Position numbers and translations under genes: made by a program. This document shows, in pieces, positions 34,212-43,097 of a DNA stretch of 53,491 bases. Each line of letters begins with the position of its first letter. Position 1 is the stretch's first letter. The stretch spans positions 1-53,491 of the forward strand of contig JAHIUX010000039.1 in NCBI GenBank assembly GCA_018816765.1, in the 5' to 3' direction. This stretch comes from Bacteroidota bacterium (GTDB lineage: Bacteria > Bacteroidota > Bacteroidia > Bacteroidales > F082). The notes under the pieces were generated by a model, which saw only the letters and a program-made list of their open reading frames with translations, was not told the DNA's origin and searched no databases.

Positions 34212-36854
34212 ATGAAACAATCCAATAACTGGTTTTTCCAATTGGTTTTTGTGGCCTTTTTGATGGTCACTTCCACCAAATTGATGCATGCACAAGGCTT
34301 GCCCGAGCCAGTGAAATTCTTTGGTTTTGAACCAGGAACAGATTACAAGTTATTCGATTACAGTCAATTGACAGATTACCTGAAATTGCTCGACACCCAG
34401 TCGGATCGCTGCAGGCTCATCGAAATCGGGCGAACTGCTATGGACAAGCCCATGTATATGCTGGCGATTTCGTCGGCAGAAAACATCAAAAAACTCGACC
34501 GACTGAAAGCCATTAGCCGGAAACTTACGTTTGAAGTGGGCATTGATCAGAAAGAAAAGTCGGCCCTTGTGGATGAAGGAAGGGTCTTTGTGCTGGCCAC
34601 CATGTCGATGCATGCCAATGAGGTTGGACCTGCCCAGTCTGTTCCGCTGATCGCCTATGATCTGGCCACAACAAAGGACGCTGCAAAGCTTTCGTGGCTG
34701 AATGAAGCTGTTTTGCTGATCGTACCATCTCATAATCCCGATGGCATGGATATGGTTGTATCGCATTACAGAAACTACCTGGGCACAACAAACGAAAAAA
34801 CCTCCATGCCGGGACTGTATCATAAATATGTTGGTCACGACAATAACCGCGATTTCAACACCCTTACTCAGCCCGAGACAAAAGCCATCAACCGCCTGTT
34901 CAGCAGCGAATGGCTCCCTCAGGTGATGGTTGAAAAACACCAGATGTCGGCAACTGGAGTGCGCTATTTCGTCAGCCCGCCTCACGATCCCATTGCAGAA
35001 AATGTGGATCCAGGTATTTGGAACTGGATGAGCCTGATCGGCAACAGGGTGGTGCAACGCATGACCAATGACAGCATGGCCGGGGTTTCGCGCAATTACC
35101 TGTTCGATGATTACTGGCCGGGAAACACGGAAACCTGTAACTGGAAAAACACCATTGGCATGCTTACCGAAGCAGCCTCAGTGCAACATGCAAGCCCTGT
35201 TTATATTGAGACACAGGAAATTACAACAGGAGGAAAAGGACTCGCCGAAAACAAGATCAGCATCAATATGCCGATGCCCTGGACGGGGGGATGGTGGCGC
35301 CTGAGCGATATTGTCCGCTACGAAATCAGTGCGATGTATGGCATCCTTGAAGCTTCTGCTGCTTACCGAAAAGAAATTCTAAATTTCAGGAATGAGTTGG
35401 CAGAAAAAATGGTACAGCAAGGCAAGTCTGCCGCACCATATTATTATATTCTGCCACAGCAGCAGCACGACATCAGCGAACTTAATGGACTGGTAGCTTT
35501 GCTGCTCGAACATGGTGTGCGGGTTTACCGGCTCACCGAAGACCTGTCGACAGGCAAGCAGCAACTGTATGCAGGCGATATTGTTGTACCCCTTGCACAA
35601 CCTTTCCGTGCTTTTATTAAGGAGGTAATGGAAAAACAGGTTTTTCCGCTCAGGCATTATACACCCGGTGGAGAGATGGTTCCACCCTATGACATCACAT
35701 CCTGGTCGCTGCCACTGCATTTTGGCCTGGAATGTCTGGCCATCAATGAAAGCAATCCCTTTATGCCCGATTTGCTGCACGAAATCACACAGGCCACCGT
35801 GGCGAAGCTGCCCCTTCAGCCCAACCAATGGGCCCTGGCCTTTGAAGCCACAAACAACGAAAGCTACCGGGTGGTATTCAAGGCCCTGCAGGCAGGAGCT
35901 GAAGTTTTTCGTACCAGGGAAACCCTGTTTGTGCAAGGGACTGCCTTGCCGGCAGGAAGTTACCTGGTGCGTACAGGAAGCAACAGCAACGGGATCTTTG
36001 ATCAGCTTAGTGTTGATCCGCTTGTACTTACCGAAGCGCCCGAAGCTGAACTTGAAAAACTGATCCTGCCGTCGATCGGGCTTGTCGAAACATGGTTTCA
36101 TGACATGGATGCCGGCTGGACAAGGTTCATCTTCGATACTTACGGAATTCCATATCAGCTTATCCGTCCCGAAACACTAGCCCAGGGCATTCCTTCCGGA
36201 TTGAAGGTACTTGTGTTTCCATCAGCCTCAAAATCGGCCCTGCTCGATGGAAATTTTGCCAGTGGCAATGAGCAGTATTTTTTCAATTACCCTGAAGCAT
36301 ACACCAAAGGCATGGGTAAAGATGGCCTGGCAAAGGTTATGCGCTGGGTAAGTGAAGGTGGAAGCGTCATCAGCTGGGAAGCTTCTACTGCTCTTTTCGA
36401 AGGTGTTGTGTCGGCTGAAACTTCCGTAAAGGATAAAAACGAAACTTTCAGGCTGCCTTTTAAGGATGTATCAACAGACCTGACCAATGCCGGACTCTAT
36501 GTGCCTGGCACCTTACTCAGACTTAAGCTTAACACCAAACATCCCCTCACGGCAGGAATGCCGGAGCAGATTGGTGTGTTTTCGAGGGGAACACCTGTGT
36601 TTGCCACTTCCCTGCCGTTATTTGATATGGATAGGCGGATCATCGCTGCCTATGTCCACGAAAACATCGTTGCCAGTGGATTTGCCAAACAAGCCGACCT
36701 ATTACAGGATAAAGCGGCTGTCGTGTGGGTGCAAAAAGGAAAAGGAAAACTCTTGCTGATGGCTTTCAATCCGCAGTTCAGGGCGTCAACACACGGCAGT
36801 TTTAAGCTGTTGTTTAATGCGCTTCTGCACGAAAATTGGGTTGTGCTGGAATGA
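34212..36854 (+). CDS. Large secreted M14-family zinc carboxypeptidase
   Basis: 880 residues from ATG 34212. The signal peptide ends near MHAQG (residue ~29). The M14 metallopeptidase domain has zinc ligands HANE (His134, Glu137), NPDGMD, and NNRDFN followed by VEKHQM. The C-terminal ~450 residues, including a stretch like LKVLVFPSASKSALLDGNF, resemble a glutamine-amidotransferase-like fold often fused to Bacteroidota M14 peptidases. Probably an exported peptide-degrading enzyme. An upstream ATG (34179) would spoil the signal peptide. Confidence 0.88.
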   Translation: MKQSNNWFFQLVFVAFLMVTSTKLMHAQGLPEPVKFFGFEPGTDYKLFDYSQLTDYLKLLDTQSDRCRLIEIGRTAMDKPMYMLAISSAENIKKLDRLKAISRKLTFEVGIDQKEKSALVDEGRVFVLATMSMHANEVGPAQSVPLIAYDLATTKDAAKLSWLNEAVLLIVPSHNPDGMDMVVSHYRNYLGTTNEKTSMPGLYHKYVGHDNNRDFNTLTQPETKAINRLFSSEWLPQVMVEKHQMSATGVRYFVSPPHDPIAENVDPGIWNWMSLIGNRVVQRMTNDSMAGVSRNYLFDDYWPGNTETCNWKNTIGMLTEAASVQHASPVYIETQEITTGGKGLAENKISINMPMPWTGGWWRLSDIVRYEISAMYGILEASAAYRKEILNFRNELAEKMVQQGKSAAPYYYILPQQQHDISELNGLVALLLEHGVRVYRLTEDLSTGKQQLYAGDIVVPLAQPFRAFIKEVMEKQVFPLRHYTPGGEMVPPYDITSWSLPLHFGLECLAINESNPFMPDLLHEITQATVAKLPLQPNQWALAFEATNNESYRVVFKALQAGAEVFRTRETLFVQGTALPAGSYLVRTGSNSNGIFDQLSVDPLVLTEAPEAELEKLILPSIGLVETWFHDMDAGWTRFIFDTYGIPYQLIRPETLAQGIPSGLKVLVFPSASKSALLDGNFASGNEQYFFNYPEAYTKGMGKDGLAKVMRWVSEGGSVISWEASTALFEGVVSAETSVKDKNETFRLPFKDVSTDLTNAGLYVPGTLLRLKLNTKHPLTAGMPEQIGVFSRGTPVFATSLPLFDMDRRIIAAYVHENIVASGFAKQADLLQDKAAVVWVQKGKGKLLLMAFNPQFRASTHGSFKLLFNALLHENWVVLE

Positions 36855-36862
36855 GACTTTAA

Positions 36863-36902
36863 GGGTTGACGGGTTAACGGGTTAACGGGTTTACGAGTTA
36901 AA
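36863..36902 (+). repeat. 8-bp tandem repeat, about five copies
   Basis: Successive units GGGTTGAC, GGGTTAAC, GGGTTAAC, GGGTTTAC and GAGTTAAA begin 9 bp after the M14 peptidase stop. It is non-coding with no associated gene and may vary in copy number. Confidence 0.85.
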
Positions 36903-36971
36903 GGTGATCAGGTATCTTTTTCTACAAAATCATAGTTCTTCCAGGCAAAAAAAAGTTAAACACATTCGGTA

Positions 36972-37400
36972 ATGAATACGCATACAGATAATCAGATTAC
37001 CGTAAAGGTAAGCATCAATGCTCCTGTCGAAAAGGTCTGGAAGTGTTTTACGACAGATGAAGACATCATGGGCTGGAACTTTGCATCCGACACCTGGCAC
37101 TGCCCCAGGGCAGTGAACGACTTTCGCACCGGCGGGTCATTCAGTTGGCGCATGGAAGCAAAAGACGGCAGCTTTGGATTTGATTTCGTAGGCGTATACG
37201 AATACATCAACCCGCCTGCTGAAATTCGACATACCCTTGCCGATGGCAGGAAAGTCAGGCTGTGTTTTGAATCAACCGGCAGTACTACCACCGTGACAGA
37301 GACTTTCGAGGCGGAAAATCAAAACAGCCTGGAGTTGCAAAAAAATGGCTGGCAGGCCATCCTCGATAATTTCAGGAAGTACGTGGAAGCAAATCCCTGA
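36972..37400 (+). CDS. SRPBCC/AHSA1-domain protein
   Basis: 142 residues with the Bet v1-like ligand-binding fold of the AHSA1 group: VSINAPVEKVWKCFTTDEDIMGW at the start, FRTGGSFSWRM in the middle and the C-terminal helix NGWQAILDNFRKYVEA. The ligand and role are unknown. A PhnB-like gene follows 67 bp downstream, a pairing seen in many Bacteroidota. Confidence 0.88.
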   Translation: MNTHTDNQITVKVSINAPVEKVWKCFTTDEDIMGWNFASDTWHCPRAVNDFRTGGSFSWRMEAKDGSFGFDFVGVYEYINPPAEIRHTLADGRKVRLCFESTGSTTTVTETFEAENQNSLELQKNGWQAILDNFRKYVEANP

Positions 37401-37467
37401 TTGGTTAATTTTGTCTCATAAGCCTCTCAACCGTTAAAACCGGTGAGGTGATCAGGAAAATTAATTC

Positions 37468-37959
37468 ATGCACACAAACATTCATCCCATGACCGACCAG
37501 ATTGTTCCTTGCCTGTGGTTCGACACCCAGGCTGAAGAAGCCGCCTTGTTTTATACTTCCCTGTTCAAAAATGCATCTATCCACAATATCAGTCGCTATG
37601 GCAAAGAAGGATTTGAAACCCATGGAATGCCCGAAGGAACAGTGCTGACGGTTGAGTTTAGCATCAACGGGCAAAAATTCACAGCCCTGAATGGAGGTCC
37701 CATGTTTAAGTTTACTGAAGCCATTTCGCTGCAGGTGTTTTGTGACAGCCAGGAAGAAATTGACCTCTACTGGGATGCCCTTACTGCCGAAGGCGAGGAA
37801 AGCTATTGTGGCTGGTTAAAGGATAAATATGGCCTTAGCTGGCAAATTGTCCCATACGTGCTTCCACAGCTGATGGCTGATCCCAAAAGGGCTGGAGCCG
37901 TGACCAGGGCCTTCCTGCAAATGCGGAAGTTCGACATCGAAATGTTGCTTAAGGCATAA
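37468..37959 (+). CDS. PhnB-like VOC-fold protein
   Basis: 163 residues. IVPCLWFDTQAEEAALFYTSLF, LTVEFSINGQKFTALNGGPMFKF and SYCGWLKDKYGLSWQIVP are the hallmarks of the 3-demethylubiquinone-9-methyltransferase-like/PhnB group of glyoxalase-fold proteins. No enzymatic activity can be assigned; despite the family name it is unlikely to be a methyltransferase. The start is ATG 37468 or ATG 37489 (MTDQIVPCL). Confidence 0.88.
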   Translation: MHTNIHPMTDQIVPCLWFDTQAEEAALFYTSLFKNASIHNISRYGKEGFETHGMPEGTVLTVEFSINGQKFTALNGGPMFKFTEAISLQVFCDSQEEIDLYWDALTAEGEESYCGWLKDKYGLSWQIVPYVLPQLMADPKRAGAVTRAFLQMRKFDIEMLLKA

Positions 37960-38039
37960 AACTGAAAAAGTAGAAACCCTGATTTAAGAACTAGCTGAAC
38001 ACTCTTCAGGCTAGGATTTCTGCTGTATCGTTTTGGCAA

Positions 38040-38867
38040 TTATTTTTTTAGATTCTTCGTCTGCAATCGGAAAGATATTGGAGAATTAACCATTACAGCA
38101 ACAGCCTTTCCGCCCTGTTTTCCTGGTTTCCACCTGGGCATGGAAGCAATAACTCGTGCGGCTTCTTCATCGCAACCTCCACCGATACCCCTGAGTACTT
38201 TTACCGATGAAACACTCCCGTCATACTCCACCACAAAATTCACAAAAACACGCCCTTGAATGCCATTTTCACGCGCTTCTTTCGGATAGTGGATATTCTG
38301 CCCAATGAAATTGAACATCATTTCTGGGCCACCCGGGAACTCCGGCATTTCTTCTACCAATGTAAATACTTCTTTATGTGTAGTGTCTGGCATTTCGCCT
38401 GGTATCATATCCGCTGATTTCTTTTTCCAGGACCTTTCGTTGATTTCGAAAACAAACGAGATCGTGCTATCAGGCGGGCAGCGCTGAACTACCACTTCGC
38501 GGTGATGAATAAAGGGGTATTGCATTTTTAATGTATCATCAGTGATGGGGTAAATCAGTGTATCAATGCAGTGTGTGGAAAATAGCTGGACGGCCCGAGG
38601 ATCAACTAATGAGGCAGCTCCTTTCAGGTCGGTGCAAAATTCACAACTGTTGCCCAAATAATAATGCGCCACTGCCCTGTTAAAATACGCGATGGCTGAA
38701 GGGTTTTCTGCAATCGAAAGCCCCAACAATTCAATGGCTTCTGTATACCGTTTACCTTCAAGGGCACTGGATCCTTCAAGGTAATACTTTACCGATAATT
38801 CCTGGTTCTGACAAAAGGCTGCAGGCACAAGCAGCAGGCTGAGGGCCACTGATGCGAGGATTTTCAT
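38040..38867 (-). CDS. Periplasmic TPR plus TonB C-terminal-domain protein
   Basis: 275 residues from ATG 38867. A signal peptide (MKILASVALSLLLVPAAFC) is followed by a TPR-like helical repeat (YYLEGSSALEGKRYTEAIELL.., ~30-75). The C-terminal TonB domain (~175-270) has HYPKEARENGIQGRVFVNFVV, VEYDGSVSSVKVLRGIGGGCDEEA and MPRWKPGKQGGKAV. There is no N-terminal membrane anchor for ExbB/D coupling, so it is probably a TonB-like envelope protein rather than a true energy transducer. Confidence 0.85.
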   Translation of the reverse strand: MKILASVALSLLLVPAAFCQNQELSVKYYLEGSSALEGKRYTEAIELLGLSIAENPSAIAYFNRAVAHYYLGNSCEFCTDLKGAASLVDPRAVQLFSTHCIDTLIYPITDDTLKMQYPFIHHREVVVQRCPPDSTISFVFEINERSWKKKSADMIPGEMPDTTHKEVFTLVEEMPEFPGGPEMMFNFIGQNIHYPKEARENGIQGRVFVNFVVEYDGSVSSVKVLRGIGGGCDEEAARVIASMPRWKPGKQGGKAVAVMVNSPISFRLQTKNLKK

Positions 38868-38979
38868 ATTCGTCTTGTTTTGTATGGCTAAGTTAGACAA
38901 AAATCAAATTTGCAAAAGCAGGGTGAAAGGAAATACGAAGCCGAAAAGTACAAAATAGAGCCCCGGCATTACCTAGAGT

Positions 38980-39033
38980 CCTGGTTTTAGTCTTCATCAT
39001 GATTACGAATACAAATCACCTATAGAAACCAGG
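38980..39033. repeat. Inverted repeat downstream of menE
   Basis: CCTGGTTT (38980-38987) and AAACCAGG (39026-39033), separated by 38 bp, lie in the 186-bp gap between menE and the TonB-domain gene. It lacks a U-tract and the loop is long, so a terminator role is weak. Confidence 0.3.
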
Positions 39034-39053
39034 CTGTAATTTTACCTTAAAAA

Positions 39054-40166
39054 CTATGTGTGCTCGGTCAGATTCTTGCTTAAATGTTGAAGTAACAACT
39101 TCCTGACTGTGTTCCGGTCGGTTTTTTCACCCGGAAGGCTGGGTATTTGTTCGATAAATGCGATGCGCCTGGGCATTTCAACCGGGGATAACTTTTCCTC
39201 CAGCGCTTTCCACAGGGCGAACAACTCACCTATTCCATAAGTGTGCCCGATAACCAGCACGGTTTCGCTGCCCGCTTCCGGATGCGGAACCGATGAAATC
39301 AGAAAGGGATAGGGAAGCAGGGGTGAAATTTTCTTTTCGAGCAACAGCGGGTGAATTTTATGTCCGGCACTCACAATGACGTCATCAACCCGTCCCAGCA
39401 TCCTGAAGCTGCCATCGTTGCGCAATTCAACAAGGTCGTTTGTAATCAGTGTTTCATTGTGCAGGGCAGGTGCGTCAATGACCAGGCACTGACGGCTGTC
39501 AGTCGACAAGCGGATGTTGTCAAGCGGGCTGAACCAGTCGCTGCGATCAACGCCGTTTACCTTTCGCAAGGCAATATGGCTGATGGTTTCCGTCATGCCA
39601 TAGGTGTGCCAGCATTTGGTCTGCTGATGCTGCAACAGTGCTTCAAGGCGCGCATCGATGGCGCTGCCGCCGATAATCAGTTTACTGACGAGACTGAGTT
39701 TGTCAGGATCGTGCTTCAATATGGTTGAAACCTGCAACGGAACCATGGCCGCAAAATCGATCGGACGAACGCATTCAGCGAGTGGATTCGACCCTACAGT
39801 GCTTGTTAAAAGGTTCATTCCTGACAACATTGCCCTCACAATCATCATTTTACCGGCAATATATTCGGGCGAGAGACAAAGTAAAGCCTGATGTGCTTTT
39901 TCCAATTGAAAGAAACTGTTCGTCATGGCTGCGCTGTTTACCATGGCCTGTTTTGAAAGCCTGATCAGTTTGGGCTGCCCGGTGGAGCCTGAAGTTTGCT
40001 GATCAATGGAGTCATCATCGTCAAACCACAACCGCAAAAAATCAATGACTGACGCAATCAGGCTGTCCGATTCAGGAAAATGGCCGGTCGCAGCAGCAAG
40101 CTCAGGCTGTTGCAGCAAATGGCCGTTCAGGCGGAGGCTGTTGGGTAAACCCTCAGGCATCGCCAT
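39054..40166 (-). CDS. menE: o-Succinylbenzoate-CoA ligase MenE
   Basis: 370 residues of the acyl-CoA synthetase family, shorter than the usual ~450 because the N-terminal domain is reduced. The AMP/phosphate loop is QQTSGSTGQPKLIRLSK near residue 56, with CWHTYGMTETISHIA and GRVDDVIVSAGHKIHP following. The C-terminal catalytic lysine region ends PSLPGEKTDRNTVRKLL. It activates o-succinylbenzoate with CoA for menaquinone synthesis. It overlaps menC by 14 bp, or 8 bp from ATG 40160. Confidence 0.92.
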   Translation of the reverse strand: MAMPEGLPNSLRLNGHLLQQPELAAATGHFPESDSLIASVIDFLRLWFDDDDSIDQQTSGSTGQPKLIRLSKQAMVNSAAMTNSFFQLEKAHQALLCLSPEYIAGKMMIVRAMLSGMNLLTSTVGSNPLAECVRPIDFAAMVPLQVSTILKHDPDKLSLVSKLIIGGSAIDARLEALLQHQQTKCWHTYGMTETISHIALRKVNGVDRSDWFSPLDNIRLSTDSRQCLVIDAPALHNETLITNDLVELRNDGSFRMLGRVDDVIVSAGHKIHPLLLEKKISPLLPYPFLISSVPHPEAGSETVLVIGHTYGIGELFALWKALEEKLSPVEMPRRIAFIEQIPSLPGEKTDRNTVRKLLLQHLSKNLTEHT

Positions 40167-41211
40167 GGAATTTTAGTTGCCAGTCCAATCCGGCTTCGTA
40201 ATAGAGCTGGGCATTGCGGATGCGCAGGGGTGAAGCTATATTATTGGTGAAAAGTTGTCCGGTTCCCAGACCCTGGGGTATGCTGAGCGGCTTCGTTGAA
40301 ACCCATTGCGCGATGGCGTTCAGCCCGATGTTTGATTCAAGTGCCGAGGTGGCCCACCAGCCAATGTGTTCATCTTCAGCATGCTTAACCCATTGATCCG
40401 CTGCATAGATTCCACCTAGGAGGCTGGGTTTTAAGATGATATAAGCCGGTTTAATTGTGTTGAGCAAAAGCTTTCGGTCAGCATCATGGTGAACACCGAT
40501 TAATTCCTCATCAAGGGCAACAGGAATCGGGCTGTTTGCGCAGAGTTCGGCCATCAGCTCATGCTGGCCTTGCCTGATGGGCTGTTCGATGGAGTGAAGG
40601 TGAAAGGCGGAAAGTCGTTTCAGCTTATCAGGGGCCTCAGCCGGTGCAAAGGCTCCGTTGGCATCCACCCTGATTTCGATGGTTTCAGCATTAAATTCGT
40701 TCCGTATGCCCCGTAGCAGTTCCAGCTCCGATGCAAAATCGATGGCGCCGATCTTGAGTTTGATGCATCGGTATCCGGCCTCAATTTTCTCAGCAAGTTG
40801 CTTTTTCATAAAGGCCAGGTCTCCCATCCACACCAATCCGTTGATAGAGATGCCGCGTTGTCCGTTTGTGAAGTCATTTTCGTGCAATATCTTTGACCCG
40901 CCTGCATGCAGATCGAGCAAAGCTGTCTCCAGACCAAAGGCGATGGAGGGAAAATACGGCGCGTTTTCTATTTGCCAAGACTGATGTTGGTTGATGTTCC
41001 TGCAGAGTTCGTCAAGCTTGCTTTCAACATGCTCCCGCTTGTCGATGCTTAGTCCCGGAATCAGGCTGCACTCTCCGACGCCGGTAATTCCGGGCTTTTC
41101 AGCATCTGTCAGCAACAGAAACCACGATTCTTTGCTTTGCAGCACACCCCTTGACGTGCCGGCCGGTTGTTTGAAATGCAGGGGATAATATGCCCAGGTA
41201 GCCTTCAGCAT
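40153..41211 (-). CDS. menC: o-Succinylbenzoate synthase MenC
   Basis: 352 residues of the enolase superfamily. The KxK motif CIKLKIG, metal ligands RVDANGAF, EQPI and ALDEEL, and ILKPSLLGGI with the second-half lysine are all visible. It dehydrates SHCHC to o-succinylbenzoate. Context removes the usual ambiguity with racemases: menA is 3 bp upstream and menE overlaps downstream. Confidence 0.93.
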   Translation of the reverse strand: MLKATWAYYPLHFKQPAGTSRGVLQSKESWFLLLTDAEKPGITGVGECSLIPGLSIDKREHVESKLDELCRNINQHQSWQIENAPYFPSIAFGLETALLDLHAGGSKILHENDFTNGQRGISINGLVWMGDLAFMKKQLAEKIEAGYRCIKLKIGAIDFASELELLRGIRNEFNAETIEIRVDANGAFAPAEAPDKLKRLSAFHLHSIEQPIRQGQHELMAELCANSPIPVALDEELIGVHHDADRKLLLNTIKPAYIILKPSLLGGIYAADQWVKHAEDEHIGWWATSALESNIGLNAIAQWVSTKPLSIPQGLGTGQLFTNNIASPLRIRNAQLYYEAGLDWQLKFHGDA

Positions 41212-41214
41212 CGT

Positions 41215-42114
41215 TCACAGGTTAAGGCCTGCAGCAAATAAAAGCGTCAATAGTAAGGTCATTAGGGCTAGTCTCTTCAGGAAGGGATCGAGATTAGCCG
41301 GATTGCGGATGCCGTAGATTTTAAGCAGGTCAGCGGCAAATAACGGAAAACTCAGCAGGAACAGCCAGGCATACCATTGGTGTTCGCTGTTAAGCAAAAA
41401 GGTGCTGAGCAGTACAAAGGGCAACAATACCAGCAGGGAATGATACGTCAGTGCTGCCTGCGAACCCATCTTCACCACTAGGGTGCGCTTGCCGTTGGCC
41501 CTGTCATTGTCGATGTCGCGCATATTGTTCAGGTTCAATACGCCTGTGCTGAGCAGGCCGAGCGCGCTCGCCGGAAGCAACACTAGGAGATCGAAATCGC
41601 CGGCAGCAAGGAAATAGGTGCCGGCAACGCCCAGCAAACCAAAAAAGAGAAAGACGAACACGTCGCCCAGGCCAACATAGCCGTATGGATTTTTCCCGAC
41701 TGTGTATTTGATGGCAGCTGCGATGGCCATCAGGCCAAGGCCGACAAACAAAATGGCATTTGTGGCAGCGATGTCGGCAATGCCAAACACCAGCCAGAGT
41801 CCGCTGATAAGCGAAAGGATGCTAAACAGCATGACAGCCGTTTTCATCTCTTTAGGACGAATTTCGCCTGACTGAACAGTGCGCCGGGGACCGACACGGC
41901 CGGCATTGTCGATGCCACTTTTCGAATCGCCATAATCGTTGGCCATATTCGACAGCACCTGCAAAAACAGTGTCGTCAGACCGGCAGCCAGCACAGCCTC
42001 CAGGTTAAATGTGGCAGTAGTAGCAGCCACGGCGCCACCCATGGCGATGCTTGCCAGTGCCAGCGGCAGTGTGCGCAGCCGCGCTGCTTTGACCCACGAT
42101 TGCCAAGATGCCAT
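41215..42114 (-). CDS. menA: 1,4-Dihydroxy-2-naphthoate polyprenyltransferase MenA
   Basis: 299 residues with about eight membrane segments. The two aspartate-rich motifs are NDYGDSKSGIDN (~62) and NMRDIDNDRANGKRT (~197), which bind the prenyl diphosphate. It joins the isoprenoid tail to DHNA. It sits between menB (11 bp) and menC (3 bp). Confidence 0.96.
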   Translation of the reverse strand: MASWQSWVKAARLRTLPLALASIAMGGAVAATTATFNLEAVLAAGLTTLFLQVLSNMANDYGDSKSGIDNAGRVGPRRTVQSGEIRPKEMKTAVMLFSILSLISGLWLVFGIADIAATNAILFVGLGLMAIAAAIKYTVGKNPYGYVGLGDVFVFLFFGLLGVAGTYFLAAGDFDLLVLLPASALGLLSTGVLNLNNMRDIDNDRANGKRTLVVKMGSQAALTYHSLLVLLPFVLLSTFLLNSEHQWYAWLFLLSFPLFAADLLKIYGIRNPANLDPFLKRLALMTLLLTLLFAAGLNL

Positions 42115-42125
42115 TGGTGCTGCTG

Positions 42126-42941
42126 TTATGGAAATTTAGGATATTTGTGAAAGTCAGGCTCGCGCTTTTCGAGAAAAGCGTGCTTGCCTTCCTGTGCTTC
42201 TTCGGTGAGGTAATACAACAAGGTGGCGTTGCCGGCAAACTCCTGCAGACCTACCTGCCCGTCGAGCTCGGCATTCAAGCCAAGCTTGATCATGCGCAGG
42301 GCCATGGGGCTGCGTTTCATCATGATCTGGCACCATTCAACCGTGCTATCTTCCAGCTGGGCAAGGGGAACAACCTTGTTCACAAGTCCCATTTCCAGTG
42401 CTTCGGCTGCCGAATAAAACTGGTTAAGGAACCAGATTTCGCGGGCTTTCTTCTGACCCACGATGCTGGCGAGGTACGAGGAGCCCAGGCCTGCATCAAA
42501 GCTGCCAACCTTGGGTCCTACCTGGCCAAAGCGGGCGTTCTCCGAAGCTACCGTGAGGTCGCAGATCACGTGCAGCACATGTCCGCCGCCAACAGCCCAG
42601 CCATTCACCATGGCCACAACGGGTTTGGGCATCGAGCGGATCTTCCGCTGCACGTCGAGGACATTCAGGCGGGGAATGCCGTTTTCGTCAATATAACCGC
42701 CTTCGCCCTTCACCTGCTGATCGCCTCCACTGCAAAAGGCCTTGTCGCCTTCTCCTGTGATGATGATGGTGTAAATATCCTGCGATTCTCGACATATGTC
42801 GAGGGCGTCGGCCATCTCAAAGGTCGTTGTTGGCCTGAAAGCATTGTGCACCTCCGGCCTGTTGATGGTTATTTTTCCAATATGTTCCCAGCTTTCGAAA
42901 CGGATGTCTTTGTAAGCCTTGATGGTTTTCCAGATACGCAT
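42126..42941 (-). CDS. menB: 1,4-Dihydroxy-2-naphthoyl-CoA synthase MenB
   Basis: 271 residues from ATG 42941 ([16 protein letters not shown]); an upstream ATG at 42983 adds 14 unlikely residues. Crotonase-fold features are [34 protein letters not shown] and the C-terminal [14 protein letters not shown] loop specific for MenB. It cyclises o-succinylbenzoyl-CoA. A promoter of its own lies at 43009-43037. Confidence 0.97.
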   Translation of the reverse strand: MRIWKTIKAYKDIRFESWEHIGKITINRPEVHNAFRPTTTFEMADALDICRESQDIYTIIITGEGDKAFCSGGDQQVKGEGGYIDENGIPRLNVLDVQRKIRSMPKPVVAMVNGWAVGGGHVLHVICDLTVASENARFGQVGPKVGSFDAGLGSSYLASIVGQKKAREIWFLNQFYSAAEALEMGLVNKVVPLAQLEDSTVEWCQIMMKRSPMALRMIKLGLNAELDGQVGLQEFAGNATLLYYLTEEAQEGKHAFLEKREPDFHKYPKFP

Positions 42942-43008
42942 ATGCTGTGTGTTGCTAGTTGATATTAGGTAACAAGCCGCCAAAAAAATTGTTTCGGCTT
43001 CCTTACTA

Positions 43009-43037
43009 CAAAAGTATGAAAAATCAGGGTTGGCAAA
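43009..43037 (-). promoter_or_regulatory. Promoter of menB-menA-menC-menE
   Basis: On the minus strand: TTTG (43034-43037), a 17-bp spacer and TACTTTTG (43009-43016), a perfect -7 element, in the 156-bp gap between menD and menB. It would split the men genes into two transcripts. Confidence 0.6.
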
Positions 43038-43097
43038 CGGACTCGTTCGCGAAACAAAACCGCCCGTTGGAGCATGCTTGCTGCAAAAGCGCAGCGC

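Noticed and set aside
34350-35057. 235-residue minus-strand open frame inside the M14 peptidase gene
   Set aside because: His/Cys/Ile-rich shadow composition; the opposite strand encodes intact M14 zinc motifs.
36863-36902. Possible CRISPR or larger repeat array
   Set aside because: Units are 8 bp without spacers; it is a simple tandem repeat.
38980-39033. Terminator of the menaquinone operon
   Set aside because: The inverted repeat has a 38-base loop and no U-tract, so it is listed only as a repeat.
42108-42962. 284-residue plus-strand open frame over menB
   Set aside because: Antisense to a gene with unmistakable MenB motifs; no family features of its own.
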